The notes beneath the pieces were generated by a model that was not told the DNA's origin, did no database searches, and saw nothing but the letters and a program-made list of their open reading frames with translations. Below, piece after piece: positions 16,945-26,462 of a stretch of 64,000 nucleotides of DNA. Source of the DNA: Bacillota bacterium (GTDB lineage Bacteria; Bacillota; Clostridia; Oscillospirales; Ruminococcaceae). Position numbers and translations under genes: made by a program. Position 1 is the first letter of the stretch. The number at the start of each line of letters is the position of its first letter. Location: NCBI GenBank assembly GCA_023458875.1, contig JAEWXO010000003.1, positions 12,847-76,846 of the forward strand, written 5' to 3'.

Positions 16945-19746
16945 ATGGAAAATAAAGCAAAACCTGCTGATAAGGTTAAGCCATCATTTCCGGATAAAGC
17001 GAAACAGTGGATATATAAAAACAGATTTTATATATATGCGTTTTTTGTTCCGGTTATCATAATGGCACTTGCCTACGGACTGTTTGATGTCTATCCGCTC
17101 GGCAATATTATGGGCACAACGCTTGAGGGACGTACAAATCCTCATGATGGTTCTGTTCTTGTACTCGATCTCAACGGTCAGTATGTTTACTATTTTGAAG
17201 CGTTAAGAGATGCAATATGGGGTGACAAAAGTATACTTTACAACTGGTCACGAAATCTTTCCGGTGAATATATGGGAATCATCGGTTATTATCTTGCCAG
17301 CCCGTTTACACTTATAGTAATGCTTCTGCCGCGTACTATGCTGCTTGAAAGTCTGCTTATTATGCAGCTTGCAAAGATTGGCTCTATAGGCGTTACATTC
17401 AGCTACTATTTACAAAAGTCCAAAAATCTCAAACCGATAAATGCAACAATTTTTTCAACACTCTTTGCATTATGTGCGTATGCGGTAATACAGCTTATGG
17501 ACCCTATGTGGATAGACGGCCTGATACTGCTGCCTCTTATAATGCTTGGAATTGAATATCTTGTAGATAAAAAATTCAGAGCAAATTATATAATACCGCT
17601 TGCAGTTATGTTCTTTGCAAACTTCTATATAGGCTTTATGCTTGCAATATTCAGTGTAATCTACTTTTTATTTTACTGCTTCCTCGGAAGTGATAAGGAG
17701 AACGGTACTGTAAAAGAAAAAGTATTTACATTTCTGAGATTCGGATACTGTTCATTGATTGCTGCAATGTGTGCCGCTGCCATGATTCTTCCGGTATACT
17801 ATTCACTGAGCCTTGGAAAATTTGAATTTACTGAGCCGGATTATTCAGTAAGTCTTCAGTTTTCTTCAATAGATATAATCTCAAAGCTTTTACCTTCGAG
17901 CTATGATACAGTAAGAAATGAAGGACTTCCTGAAATATACTGCGGTACTCTTGCAATATTAATGCTTCCGCTTTTCTATTTCAATACAAAAATAAAATCA
18001 AAGCATAAGATAGGCTATTCACTCCTACTCGCTGTAATGTTCTTCAGTATGTATGTAAAGCCTCTTGACATGCTCTGGCATGGCGGACAGGTTCCTAACT
18101 GGCTTCCATACAGATACTCATTTATAATGTCATGCATTATACTCGTAATGGGTGCAATGGCGTTTGAAAAGCTTGACGGAATCAAACCGAATGTCATAGG
18201 CGGAACGTTTTTTGGAATACTGGCGTATCTGCTGCTTGCTGAAAAACTCTTTAAGTATGACAATATCGAGGTCCTTAACGGTCTGTGGTTTACAGGCGGA
18301 TGTGTTCTCTGCTTTGCGATACTTATTTCTGCATACAGGGACAATATGACTTCAAGAGCAATACCGATAACCATACTGGTTCTTGTATCGGGAGAGCTCC
18401 TTATAAGTTCCTTTGAGACACTTAAGGATATCCATACAGACGTTACCTACAGTATGCGCTCAGGATATTATAATTATATCGAAGCCGGAAGAGCTGCTGT
18501 TGACAAAATGGAAGATATGGATGACGGACTGTACAGATCAGAAAAAATTACAAACAAAAATGTCCTCAGAAGAACGGTAAACGATAACCTGGCGTTTGGT
18601 CTGAAGGGTGTTACACATTCAAGCTCGGTAATGAATGCAAAAATTATAAAAACACTTGGCAGACTCGGATTTTCTGAGCGTGGCCATTATACAAGATATG
18701 ACGGAACCACTCCTCTGACAGATTCAATCCTTGGTATCAAATATGTTCTTGATTCTGAAAACTCAGGAGTATCATCACTGTATGAATATCAGATGTCAAC
18801 GGTGACAGAGCATGATGATAATTTATCAAGTCAGATCGATATCTATAAAAACCCGGATGCACTTGCTATAGGATATATGGTAGACACTGATATTCTGGAT
18901 GTGTATATGGATAACGAAACAAATCCTTTTGAAAACCAGAATGCGCTTTTAAGTGCTATGGTGGGCGAAAATAAGCAGTATTTCAAACGTCTTGATTTTT
19001 CACAGGACCCTATATATACAAATGTCACTATTGAAGGCGCAGGAAATCAGACAAAGTATGTAGCTGATTCAAGTGCAAATGACTGGACTATAGATTACTT
19101 TGTTCATGCACAGACTGATGATACCGTATATGTTTACTTCCCGACCGTTTACGAAAAGAAAGTAAATCTCTGGAACGGAACATGGGACGAGGAGAGTCAG
19201 AGCTTTGACTATGATGAATTTCTTGATTTCTATTATGAGGATGAAAACTACTGCATAAAGAGATTAGGAAACTATGAGGCAGATACAAACTTCAGCATAC
19301 GTATGACGATTGCAAATGAATATACGTATATGATAGATCAGCTTTTCTATTATTTTGATGAGGATCTTTACAAGCAGGACATGGCAAAGCTTAAAGAAAA
19401 TCAGTGGAATATTGAAAAGTGGTCAGATACCCATATAGAGGGCGAAGTTACTGCTCTGGACGATCAGGTATTCTTTACATCTATTCCTGACGAAAAGGGA
19501 TGGACAGTAAAGGTTGACGGAAAGAAAGCGGAAATAGTTGATGTGGCAAACGGATTTATAGGCGTAATGCTTGAACCAGGTAAACACACAATAGAAATGT
19601 CATTCTTCCCGGCAGGTATGGGACTCGGCATACTGCTTGCAGTTATCGGAATAGGCTGTGTGGTTGTGTTTATTATGATAGATACAAACAGAGGCTTTAA
19701 GTTCGTAAAAAAAGTAACCGCAACGGCAAAATCAGTTAAAAAATAA
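16945..19746 (+). CDS. YfhO-family multi-pass membrane protein
   Basis: A 933-residue protein with an N-terminal cytoplasmic basic segment, about 12-13 membrane segments over residues 30-500, then a large extracytoplasmic C-terminal region and a last membrane segment (about 894-915, GLGILLAVIGIGCVVVFIM). This is the layout of the YfhO family, related to membrane glycosyltransferases of the GT-C fold and implicated in Gram-positive wall-polymer glycosylation. Early acidic motifs (VLDLNGQYVYYFEALRD) fit the GT-C first-loop pattern. GGAGG precedes the ATG. The gene stands alone with its own promoter and terminator. The sugar donor and acceptor are unknown. Confidence 0.85.
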   Translation: MENKAKPADKVKPSFPDKAKQWIYKNRFYIYAFFVPVIIMALAYGLFDVYPLGNIMGTTLEGRTNPHDGSVLVLDLNGQYVYYFEALRDAIWGDKSILYNWSRNLSGEYMGIIGYYLASPFTLIVMLLPRTMLLESLLIMQLAKIGSIGVTFSYYLQKSKNLKPINATIFSTLFALCAYAVIQLMDPMWIDGLILLPLIMLGIEYLVDKKFRANYIIPLAVMFFANFYIGFMLAIFSVIYFLFYCFLGSDKENGTVKEKVFTFLRFGYCSLIAAMCAAAMILPVYYSLSLGKFEFTEPDYSVSLQFSSIDIISKLLPSSYDTVRNEGLPEIYCGTLAILMLPLFYFNTKIKSKHKIGYSLLLAVMFFSMYVKPLDMLWHGGQVPNWLPYRYSFIMSCIILVMGAMAFEKLDGIKPNVIGGTFFGILAYLLLAEKLFKYDNIEVLNGLWFTGGCVLCFAILISAYRDNMTSRAIPITILVLVSGELLISSFETLKDIHTDVTYSMRSGYYNYIEAGRAAVDKMEDMDDGLYRSEKITNKNVLRRTVNDNLAFGLKGVTHSSSVMNAKIIKTLGRLGFSERGHYTRYDGTTPLTDSILGIKYVLDSENSGVSSLYEYQMSTVTEHDDNLSSQIDIYKNPDALAIGYMVDTDILDVYMDNETNPFENQNALLSAMVGENKQYFKRLDFSQDPIYTNVTIEGAGNQTKYVADSSANDWTIDYFVHAQTDDTVYVYFPTVYEKKVNLWNGTWDEESQSFDYDEFLDFYYEDENYCIKRLGNYEADTNFSIRMTIANEYTYMIDQLFYYFDEDLYKQDMAKLKENQWNIEKWSDTHIEGEVTALDDQVFFTSIPDEKGWTVKVDGKKAEIVDVANGFIGVMLEPGKHTIEMSFFPAGMGLGILLAVIGIGCVVVFIMIDTNRGFKFVKKVTATAKSVKK

Positions 19747-19750
19747 TTAT

Positions 19751-19798
19751 AAACAAAGAAGGGATCGTTCCGTCAAAACGGAATGACCCCTTTGTTTA
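19751..19798 (+). terminator. Terminator after the YfhO-family gene
   Basis: An AAACAAAG...TTCCGT arm (from 19751) pairs, with small bulges, with ACGGAATGACCCCTTTGTTT (ends about 19797). The 3' arm ends in TTTGTTT. Confidence 0.75.
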
Positions 19799-19819
19799 AC
19801 TTAAAAAAGGAATTTAAAA

Positions 19820-20599
19820 ATGGAAAGACTGGACAAATTCATTTCAGATGTGTCTGACAGATCCAGAAAAGACGTAAAGCTTCTTTTAAAATCAGGTGCA
19901 GTAAAGGTAAATGACTCCGTAGCTTCGGATGCAGCGTGTAAAATAGATCCGGAGAAGGATATGGTAACGGTAAACGGAAAGCCCCTCAGGTATCGCAAAA
20001 ATACGTATATAATGATGAACAAGCCCGAGGGTGTTGTGTGTTCAACAAGGGACGGCAGGTCGGAAACCGTAATGTCACTTGTTCCGGAAGATTTAAGAGT
20101 AAAGGGACTGTTTCCGGCAGGAAGACTTGACAAGGACTCAAAGGGCTTTGTATTTCTTACAGATGACGGAGAATTTGCCCATAAAATGCTGTCACCTAAA
20201 AAACATGTTGCCAAGTACTATCTGGTAAAGTTAAAGGAAGACTACAGAGCAGAATATGAAAAGGCATTTTAAGACGGCTTGAAAATTGACGGAGGGGAGC
20301 AGTGCCTTCCGGCACGTGTAAAAGGGATAGAAGAAAATAAAAGATTTGCCTTTGTAGAACTTCATGAAGGCAAATTTCACCAGGTAAAACGTATGTTTGA
20401 GGCTGTTGAAAATTCTGTTGAAAGTCTGTACAGAACACAGATCGGAAATTTGCAAATCGACGTAAAACTCAAGCCCGGAGACTGTTTGGAAATGTTGCAC
20501 AACGATGTTGAAAACCTATTGGTTCAAACAGACTTTTTAACTGCTCTGAATTCAACCCGAAAAAGATTTTGGGCATATTTAATAAACAATAATTTATAA
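19820..20599 (+). pseudogene. RsuA/RluB-type rRNA pseudouridine synthase split by an in-frame stop
   Basis: Residues 1-150 contain an S4 RNA-binding domain (MERLDKFISDVSDRSRKDVK) and the catalytic Asp motif GRLDKDSKG. A TAA at 20270-20272 interrupts. The same frame resumes as DGLKIDGGEQCLPA, with the family C-terminal motif HEGKFHQVKRMF. Family alignment would place one ordinary residue (Lys, Glu or Arg) at the stop, so this looks like a single-base nonsense change rather than a frameshift. The intact enzyme would modify 16S rRNA (or 23S). A TTG after the stop is unlikely to start a working protein. AAAAGGA precedes the first ATG. Confidence 0.85.
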
Positions 20600-20701
20600 G
20601 TTTGGGTAAATAGAGTCTTGCAATTAAGGGGTGAAATTTGTTATTATTATATTGTAGTCAATTTGTATTGGCAAAATAACTCTTTAGGAGGCCTGTAAAG
20701 C

Positions 20702-21841
20702 ATGGCAAGTTTATCGTTACGCGGAATCTATAAGAAATATCCAGGCGGTGTAGTGGCCGTTTCTGATGTAAATGTAGAGATTAGAGATAAGGAATTTATT
20801 ATTTTGGTTGGACCTTCAGGTTGTGGTAAATCAACAACACTGAGAATGATCGCAGGACTGGAGGAAATCTCAGACGGTGAATTATATATCGGGGATCGCC
20901 TGGTTAATGATATAGCACCTAAGGACAGAGATATAGCAATGGTTTTCCAGAACTATGCACTTTATCCTCATATGACAGTTTTTGAAAATATGGCGTTCGG
21001 ACTTAAGCTCAGAAAAGTACCAAAGGACGAAATCGCTCGTAAGGTTGAAGAAGCAGCAAGAATCCTTGATCTTACACATCTTCTCGAAAGAAAGCCTAAG
21101 GCTATGTCAGGTGGTCAGAGACAGAGAGTTGCTCTCGGTCGTGCCATTGTACGTCAGCCACAGGTATTTTTACTTGATGAGCCTCTTTCAAACCTTGACG
21201 CAAAGCTCCGTGCTCAGATGAGAACAGAGATTGCAAAGCTTCATAAGAGACTCGGAACAACATTTATCTACGTTACACATGACCAGACAGAAGCTATGAC
21301 AATGGGTGACAGAATAGTAGTTATGAAGGACGGATTTGTACAGCAGATCGATACTCCGCAGAATCTCTATTTAAACCCTATAAACAAGTTTGTTGCCGGC
21401 TTCCTTGGTTCACCACAGATGAACATGATTGATGCTGTTCTCAGAAACGACGGCGGAAGATATTATGTTGAATTCGGTTCAAATGATACAAAAATAGCAA
21501 GAGGCATAAAATATCAGATAGTTATTCCTGATGAGAAGTGCAATCCTCAGCTTGCTGAATATGTAAACAAGGAAGTAATCCTTGGTGTACGTCCTGAAAG
21601 CATTCATGATGAACCACATTATATCGCAAATGCAACAACAGGAGTTGTTGACTGTGCAGTAGAAATTACAGAAATGATGGGTGCTGAAACTTACCTGTAC
21701 CTTAACTGTGAAGGAATTCCTCTTACTTCAAGAGTTGCTCCTACATCAACAGCAAGAGCACAGGATACAATCAAGGTTGCTATTGATCCTTACAAGATTC
21801 ACCTCTTTGATAAGGAAACAGACATTACTATAATGAACTAA
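20702..21841 (+). CDS. ugpC: Carbohydrate ABC transporter ATPase (MsmK/UgpC type)
   Basis: Cytoplasmic ATPase that powers several sugar importers of the CUT1 class. The 379 residues show Walker A GPSGCGKST (about 38-46), Q-loop VFQNYALYPHMTV, signature MSGGQRQR, Walker B VFLLDEPLSNLD, and the switch His in YVTHDQTEA. A C-terminal TOBE-type regulatory domain (about 240-379) marks the MsmK/UgpC/MalK group. No permease or binding protein is adjacent, as is common for a shared ATPase serving several import systems. AGGAGG lies upstream of the ATG. The alternative symbol msmK is equally apt. Confidence 0.92.
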   Translation: MASLSLRGIYKKYPGGVVAVSDVNVEIRDKEFIILVGPSGCGKSTTLRMIAGLEEISDGELYIGDRLVNDIAPKDRDIAMVFQNYALYPHMTVFENMAFGLKLRKVPKDEIARKVEEAARILDLTHLLERKPKAMSGGQRQRVALGRAIVRQPQVFLLDEPLSNLDAKLRAQMRTEIAKLHKRLGTTFIYVTHDQTEAMTMGDRIVVMKDGFVQQIDTPQNLYLNPINKFVAGFLGSPQMNMIDAVLRNDGGRYYVEFGSNDTKIARGIKYQIVIPDEKCNPQLAEYVNKEVILGVRPESIHDEPHYIANATTGVVDCAVEITEMMGAETYLYLNCEGIPLTSRVAPTSTARAQDTIKVAIDPYKIHLFDKETDITIMN

Positions 21842-21854
21842 TTAAAGTACTTTA

Positions 21855-21889
21855 AAATTCCTCTGTAGCTTCTGGCCTCAGAGGAATTT
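21855..21889 (+). terminator. Terminator after the ABC ATPase gene
   Basis: AAATTCCTCTG (21855-21865) pairs with CAGAGGAATTT (21879-21889). Confidence 0.75.
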
Positions 21890-21901
21890 CTATATTTCAC
21901 A

Positions 21902-21949
21902 AAAATAAAATCACTTTCATTAAAAAACGAAAGTGATTTTATTTTTATA
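21902..21949. terminator. Convergent terminator between ABC ATPase and ilvE
   Basis: AATAAAATCACTTTC pairs with GAAAGTGATTTTATT around a short A-rich loop, flanked by A and T runs. It can act in both directions between the two convergent genes. Confidence 0.75.
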
Positions 21950-21969
21950 GAAATTTATTATGAATCCGA

Positions 21970-23040
21970 TTAATCGCTCAGCTTATGAATCCAGTTAAAC
22001 TTGTCCTCAAGTTTACCGTACTGAATGCCTGTCATTGTGTCATAAAGCTTCTGTGATACAGGTCCTATCTGGTTGTCGTTGATGTTCATTACCTTGTCTC
22101 CCCATTTAAGAGTACCTACAGGGGAAATAACGGCAGCTGTACCTGTTCCGAATACCTCGTTAAGCTTGCCTGCATCGTATGCATCGGCAACCTCCTGAAT
22201 GGATATGCGTTTTTCTGAAACCTTCATGCCCCAGCTCTTTGCAAGCTCGATAACTGACTTACGGGTGATACCTGAGAGGATAGAGCCCTGAAGCTCAGGT
22301 GTAACAACTTCACCATCAATAATAAAGAAGATATTCATAGCGCCTACTTCTTCGATATATTTTTTCTCAACACCGTCAAGCCAGAGAACCTGTGAGTAGT
22401 TCTGCTTATGAGCCTCATCCTGCCCGATAAGAGAAGCTGCATAGTTACCGCCTGTCTTTGTAAAGCCCATACCGCCTTTTACGGCACGTACATAGTTCTG
22501 CTCAACATAGATGTTCACAGGGTTAAGACCTGTTGAATAATATGCACCTGACGGCGACAGGATAATGATGAACATATAGCTGTCAGCAGGACGTACTCCG
22601 AGGAAAGGATCACATGCAATAATAAACGGTCTTATGTAAAGTGATGCACCGTCTGAATGAGGAACCCAGTCCTTATCAATAGATACGAGTTTGTCCAGCG
22701 CTTCAACACAGAAATCAACATCAACCTGAGGAATAACAAGACGTTCATTTGAAACATTAAGTCTTTTGAAGTTTTCTTCCGGTCTGAATAACTGAATCTT
22801 ATTGTCAGCTGTTCTGTAGGCCTTAAGACCTTCAAATACTTCCTGTGCATAGTGAAGACACATAGCTGCAGGGCTTAATTCAAGTGGAGCATAAGGTACT
22901 ATACGTGCATCATGCCAGCCCTTTCCAGTGTCGTAGTTCATAATAAACATATGATCTGTAAAAATATGCCCGAATCCAAGATTGCCCTCGTCTGCCGGCT
23001 TTGTTTTCGGAGAAGATGTTAATTCAACGCGGATATCCAT
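21970..23040 (-). CDS. ilvE: Branched-chain amino acid aminotransferase
   Basis: PLP-dependent fold-type IV aminotransferase interconverting leucine, isoleucine or valine and their keto acids. The 356 residues match the longer IlvE form. Typical segments are QEVFEGLKAYR, LYIRPFIIA, KTGGNYAASL, the substrate-loop region GSILSGITRKSVIELA and the GTAAVISPVG motif near the end. The lysine of the Schiff base is expected in the VKGGMGFTKTGGNY region. It is a single gene on the minus strand. No T-box or leader peptide is visible upstream. Confidence 0.93.
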   Translation of the reverse strand: MDIRVELTSSPKTKPADEGNLGFGHIFTDHMFIMNYDTGKGWHDARIVPYAPLELSPAAMCLHYAQEVFEGLKAYRTADNKIQLFRPEENFKRLNVSNERLVIPQVDVDFCVEALDKLVSIDKDWVPHSDGASLYIRPFIIACDPFLGVRPADSYMFIIILSPSGAYYSTGLNPVNIYVEQNYVRAVKGGMGFTKTGGNYAASLIGQDEAHKQNYSQVLWLDGVEKKYIEEVGAMNIFFIIDGEVVTPELQGSILSGITRKSVIELAKSWGMKVSEKRISIQEVADAYDAGKLNEVFGTGTAAVISPVGTLKWGDKVMNINDNQIGPVSQKLYDTMTGIQYGKLEDKFNWIHKLSD

Positions 23041-23113
23041 AGTTTTAATCAGCCTTTCAATTATAAAATATTTTTAAACCAGAATGAAAAACACTCTGAT
23101 GATGTCAGATAAT

Positions 23114-23233
23114 TTATACCTTTATATAGGTTCTTCTGTATTTTTTACGACAATGATCAATTGCTACTTTGACGGCGACGACGGCAGAAAGGGCAGCAAT
23201 AATTATAGTTAACACCTTGAAAAACTTTTTCAT
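23114..23233 (-). CDS. 39-residue single-pass membrane peptide
   Basis: An ORF starting MKKFFKVLTIIIAALSAVVA and ending in a basic tail (HCRKKYRRTYIKV). One hydrophobic helix fills residues 5-25. GAAAGGATGATTGACG precedes the ATG, a good ribosome binding site. It lies between ilvE and the glycan cluster with no close neighbour. Families of short hydrophobic peptides include toxins and membrane-protein modulators. Nothing here tells which, and conservation was not tested. Confidence 0.5.
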   Translation of the reverse strand: MKKFFKVLTIIIAALSAVVAVKVAIDHCRKKYRRTYIKV

Positions 23234-23372
23234 CGTCAATCATCCTTTCAAACAAATGTATTTATAAGCGAATATAAAATTTCTTATAAATACAGTATAT
23301 CATATTTATGAGAAATTTACTATAGCTCAGACAAAATTTTAAAAAAAAATGGCCACTTAAAAAAATAAAAGG

Positions 23373-23419
23373 AATGACTGCAGGGAAACTAATACAAAGT
23401 CGTACATCCTGCAGCCATT
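23373..23419 (-). terminator. Terminator of the glycan cluster
   Basis: AATGACTGCAGG (23373-23384) pairs with CCTGCAGCCATT (23408-23419), with one mismatch. On the minus strand a T-rich run follows. It lies about 30 nt after the rfbC stop. Confidence 0.8.
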
Positions 23420-23445
23420 GTGAATGATAATACAATAATATCCGA

Positions 23446-24024
23446 TTAATATTCCAGCCCTTTATATTTAGCTATAAATTCTTTTAATGTCTGAAGATGA
23501 CTATCTTTTTCTGAGATGATAATATTGTTAGTATTATCAAGCTCCCAGTCAACATTGATATCCGGATCATTCCATACAATCCCATCATCAAATTCTTTAT
23601 AAAATGTTTCTGAACATTTGTATGAGACCAGTGAGTCTTCCAAAGCCATAAAACCATGTGCGAATCCACCCGGGATAAGCAGCCCTTTCATGTTTTCCTC
23701 AGAAAGTATAATTGAGATCCATTTGCCGAAATCCGGAGAACCCTTGCGAAGATCACATACAACGTCTGAAATGCTTCCTTTTAAACAACGGACTAATTTA
23801 GGCATCTGATGACATCTCTGAAAATGAAGTCCTCTTATAACATTTTTATTGGAAAAACTGTAGAATGTTTCTTTAAGCTCATAATCAAGATCATTTTGGC
23901 GAAAAATTTCATCTGAATAGTCTTTTAGAAAGAAACCCCTGATATCATATGCGCAGAACGGTTGAATTTCATATACACCCTTTAAAGATGTTTCTTTAAA
24001 ATTCCATTGATGATTTGTATTCAT
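23446..24024 (-). CDS. rfbC: dTDP-4-dehydrorhamnose 3,5-epimerase-like protein
   Basis: RmlC-type cupin epimerase acting on a nucleotide 4-keto-6-deoxy sugar. The 192 residues show RGFFLKDYS, VIRGLHFQ with the catalytic His, VVCDLRKGSPDFGKW, and PGGFAHGFMAL, all family hallmarks. The ATG at 24022-24024 has GAGAGG upstream; the longer frame has no site. In this cluster the substrate may be a CDP-linked or dTDP-linked keto sugar, since no rmlA, rmlB or rmlD is nearby. It is the last gene of the cluster, 121 nt after rfbH. Confidence 0.82.
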   Translation of the reverse strand: MNTNHQWNFKETSLKGVYEIQPFCAYDIRGFFLKDYSDEIFRQNDLDYELKETFYSFSNKNVIRGLHFQRCHQMPKLVRCLKGSISDVVCDLRKGSPDFGKWISIILSEENMKGLLIPGGFAHGFMALEDSLVSYKCSETFYKEFDDGIVWNDPDINVDWELDNTNNIIISEKDSHLQTLKEFIAKYKGLEY

Positions 24025-24145
24025 AAATTTTCCTCTCATAATATATATAACCACAGTGTTAAAATAATGGCTTATGCGTACAGATACATATTTGCATTCA
24101 GCAGCAGATCGTACCGCTACTGAATGCAAATAAACCAGGTATAAA

Positions 24146-25501
24146 TCAATTTATAGTATCGTTGTTATAGTTTACAGATTTAATTATTATCTGGGCCATG
24201 TAATCGATCATATCGTCTGCCATTCCTGGATATACACCTATCCAGAAGGTATCATTCATTATTTTATCAGTATTTTCAAGAGATCCTACAACACGATATC
24301 CGGAATTATTTGTTCTCATCTGATCAAAGCATGGATGCTTTATTATATTTCCCGCAAAAAGCATTCTTGTCTGTACTCCGTTTTTTTCTATATAGCTGAT
24401 AACTTCTTTTCTGGATATGTTTTCTCTGCAGGTAAGTAAAAATCCAAACCAGCTAGGAGCAGAATCCGGACATGCCTCTGGTAAAATAAATGAGTCCTGT
24501 ACACATTCCAGAAGTTTTCTTAGCCTGTCAAAATTATGGCGTCTTTTAGCTATGAAAGATTCAATTTTATTTATCTGTGCACATCCTATGGCAGCCTGCA
24601 TATCAGTTGCCTTTAAATTATATCCGAAGTGGGAGTATACATATTTATGGTCATATCCCGGGGGAAGTTCCCCGTACTGTTCACTGAATCTATTGCCACA
24701 CATATTGTCATGACCTGATGCACATGAGCAGTCACGTCCCCAGTCTCTGAATGAACGGATGATTTTATTGAGAAGTTTATTGTTGGTATAGACTGCTCCA
24801 CCTTCTCCCATTGTAATATGATGCGGAGGATAAAAGCTTGATGTTCCTATATCACCTATAGTACCTGTATAATACTCATGATTGTCCAGTACATATTTTG
24901 ATCCCAGAGCATCACAGTTATCTTCTATAAGCCATAGATTATGCTTATCACAGAATTTCTTTGCTGCGGATAAATCAAAAGGATTTCCAAGTGTATGAGC
25001 AATCATGACTGCTTTTGTTTTTTCTGAAACAGCCTTTTCCAGCATGGAGACATCAATATTATATTGAGGAATGGTAATATCCACAAAAACAGGTACGGCA
25101 CCAAACTGAATTATAGGATTTATAGTTGTAGGAAAACCGGCAGCTACTGTGATTACTTCATCACCTCGTTTAATTGCACGTTCATTTAAAAGAGGAGATG
25201 TAAGCGCCATAAAGGCGCAAAGGTTAGCTGAAGACCCGGAGTTTACAACAGAACAATATTTTACGTTCAGAAATTCAGCAAATTTTTTTTCAAATTCGTC
25301 AGTATAACGTCCTGATGTAAGCCAGAAATCAAGTGAACTGTCAACCAGATTGACCATTTCCTCCTGATCGTATACTCTTGAAGCATAATGAATTTTATCA
25401 CCGGTTTTGTAAGGTTTTTTCTGATGAAATTTATCATAATATTCACTTACACATTTCAGTATATATTCCCTTGCCTCAGGTTCACTTAAATTATTAATCA
25501 T
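24146..25501 (-). CDS. rfbH: RfbH-type 3-dehydrase for 3,6-dideoxyhexose synthesis
   Basis: DegT/AscC-type enzyme expected to remove the C3 hydroxyl of CDP-4-keto-6-deoxyglucose using PMP and an iron-sulfur cluster. The usual PLP lysine is replaced by His in SFYPPHHITMGEGGAV, as in known E1 dehydrases. Four Cys fit the [2Fe-2S] set: one in EDNCDALG, then CSC and a third seven residues on in SCASGHDNMC. The ATG at 25499-25501 is chosen: AAGGAG lies 8 nt upstream, while an in-frame TTG two codons earlier is too close to it. It begins 2 nt after the upstream epimerase stop. The partner reductase and the CDP-glucose genes are not in the window. Confidence 0.88.
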   Translation of the reverse strand: MINNLSEPEAREYILKCVSEYYDKFHQKKPYKTGDKIHYASRVYDQEEMVNLVDSSLDFWLTSGRYTDEFEKKFAEFLNVKYCSVVNSGSSANLCAFMALTSPLLNERAIKRGDEVITVAAGFPTTINPIIQFGAVPVFVDITIPQYNIDVSMLEKAVSEKTKAVMIAHTLGNPFDLSAAKKFCDKHNLWLIEDNCDALGSKYVLDNHEYYTGTIGDIGTSSFYPPHHITMGEGGAVYTNNKLLNKIIRSFRDWGRDCSCASGHDNMCGNRFSEQYGELPPGYDHKYVYSHFGYNLKATDMQAAIGCAQINKIESFIAKRRHNFDRLRKLLECVQDSFILPEACPDSAPSWFGFLLTCRENISRKEVISYIEKNGVQTRMLFAGNIIKHPCFDQMRTNNSGYRVVGSLENTDKIMNDTFWIGVYPGMADDMIDYMAQIIIKSVNYNNDTIN

Positions 25502-25503
25502 AG

Positions 25504-26427
25504 TCAAATCTCCTTCATTATATTTTCAGCCAGCATTTTTATGCCTTCTTTAAAGCTGATCCGAGGCTTGAATCCCAGTTCAGAAAGTTTATTTGTATCA
25601 ATGATATCGTGATAGTCAAAATATGCACCGTTGAATTCAACTGCACCAAAATTAATAGTTACAGTTGAATTAAGTGCATCTTTGATATCAAGTATAAATT
25701 TTTTCAGAGGATATTGTTCCCGGTTTCCTATGTAAAAGGATGAGAGATTTTCTCCGTACAATGATGCTGTTTTTATAGCCTGTGCAGCATCAGATGCATA
25801 AATAAAATCATAGATCTGTTCACAACTTGTAAGGTTAAGTTCTGTGGTTCCGGAAATTATTTTATGGATAGTGGAGTTTAAAAATCTCATTGATCTCTCA
25901 CCAATACCGTATATATTTGAAATTACAACATTGATATATTCAATATTTTGTTCAACTGCAGTAATTTTTGCCATCATTGAGGCAGTAAGCTTTGCTGTGC
26001 TGTAAATATAGGTCGGAGACGGCGTTGAATTATTATTAAGAACATATTCTTTTGCTTCATAGGTCATTATACTTCCTGCAAATACAAAGCGATTACAGTG
26101 AAGTTCTTTGGCTGCTTTAACGGCCTTGCAGGTAGCTTCAACATTTTTAAGCTGAATAGCTGTATTGCTTCTGTCGGTACCTGCAGATGCTTCCCATGCG
26201 AAGTGAAGAAACAGATCATAGTTTTTATGACTGAGAATCTGTGGGAGGTCTTCTATGCTGTTAAGGTCACAGAAGACAATCTGTATATTATTAATACCCT
26301 TGAGTAAGGAAATATCAGAATTTTTATTGCGGACAACAGCTGTAATTTCATATCCGGAATCTGAAAAGCTCTTGGCTATATAGCTTCCGACAAAGCCATT
26401 GGCACCTGTGAGGATCAGTTTTTTCAT
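25504..26427 (-). CDS. NAD-dependent epimerase/dehydratase (extended SDR)
   Basis: A 307-residue nucleotide-sugar short-chain dehydrogenase. The Rossmann motif TGANGFVGSY lies at residues 7-16, the active-site YxxxK in YIYSTAKLT, and an NIYGIGE segment follows as in sugar epimerases and reductases. It may be the final 4-ketoreductase or epimerase of a dideoxy sugar made with RfbH and RfbC, which follow directly. Exact substrate is inference. AAAGGAT precedes the ATG. Confidence 0.8.
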   Translation of the reverse strand: MKKLILTGANGFVGSYIAKSFSDSGYEITAVVRNKNSDISLLKGINNIQIVFCDLNSIEDLPQILSHKNYDLFLHFAWEASAGTDRSNTAIQLKNVEATCKAVKAAKELHCNRFVFAGSIMTYEAKEYVLNNNSTPSPTYIYSTAKLTASMMAKITAVEQNIEYINVVISNIYGIGERSMRFLNSTIHKIISGTTELNLTSCEQIYDFIYASDAAQAIKTASLYGENLSSFYIGNREQYPLKKFILDIKDALNSTVTINFGAVEFNGAYFDYHDIIDTNKLSELGFKPRISFKEGIKMLAENIMKEI

Positions 26428-26462
26428 ATGGTATCCTTTAATTTATAAATATATGAGAATAA

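Noticed and set aside
20279..20599. Separate gene starting at TTG after the broken pseudouridine synthase
   Set aside because: It is the same frame as the upstream half, has only the C-terminal family motif and no ribosome binding site. It is better read as one split gene.
22980..23445. T-box or attenuator for ilvE
   Set aside because: No T-box sequence, leader peptide with branched-chain codons or paired hairpins are seen upstream on the minus strand.
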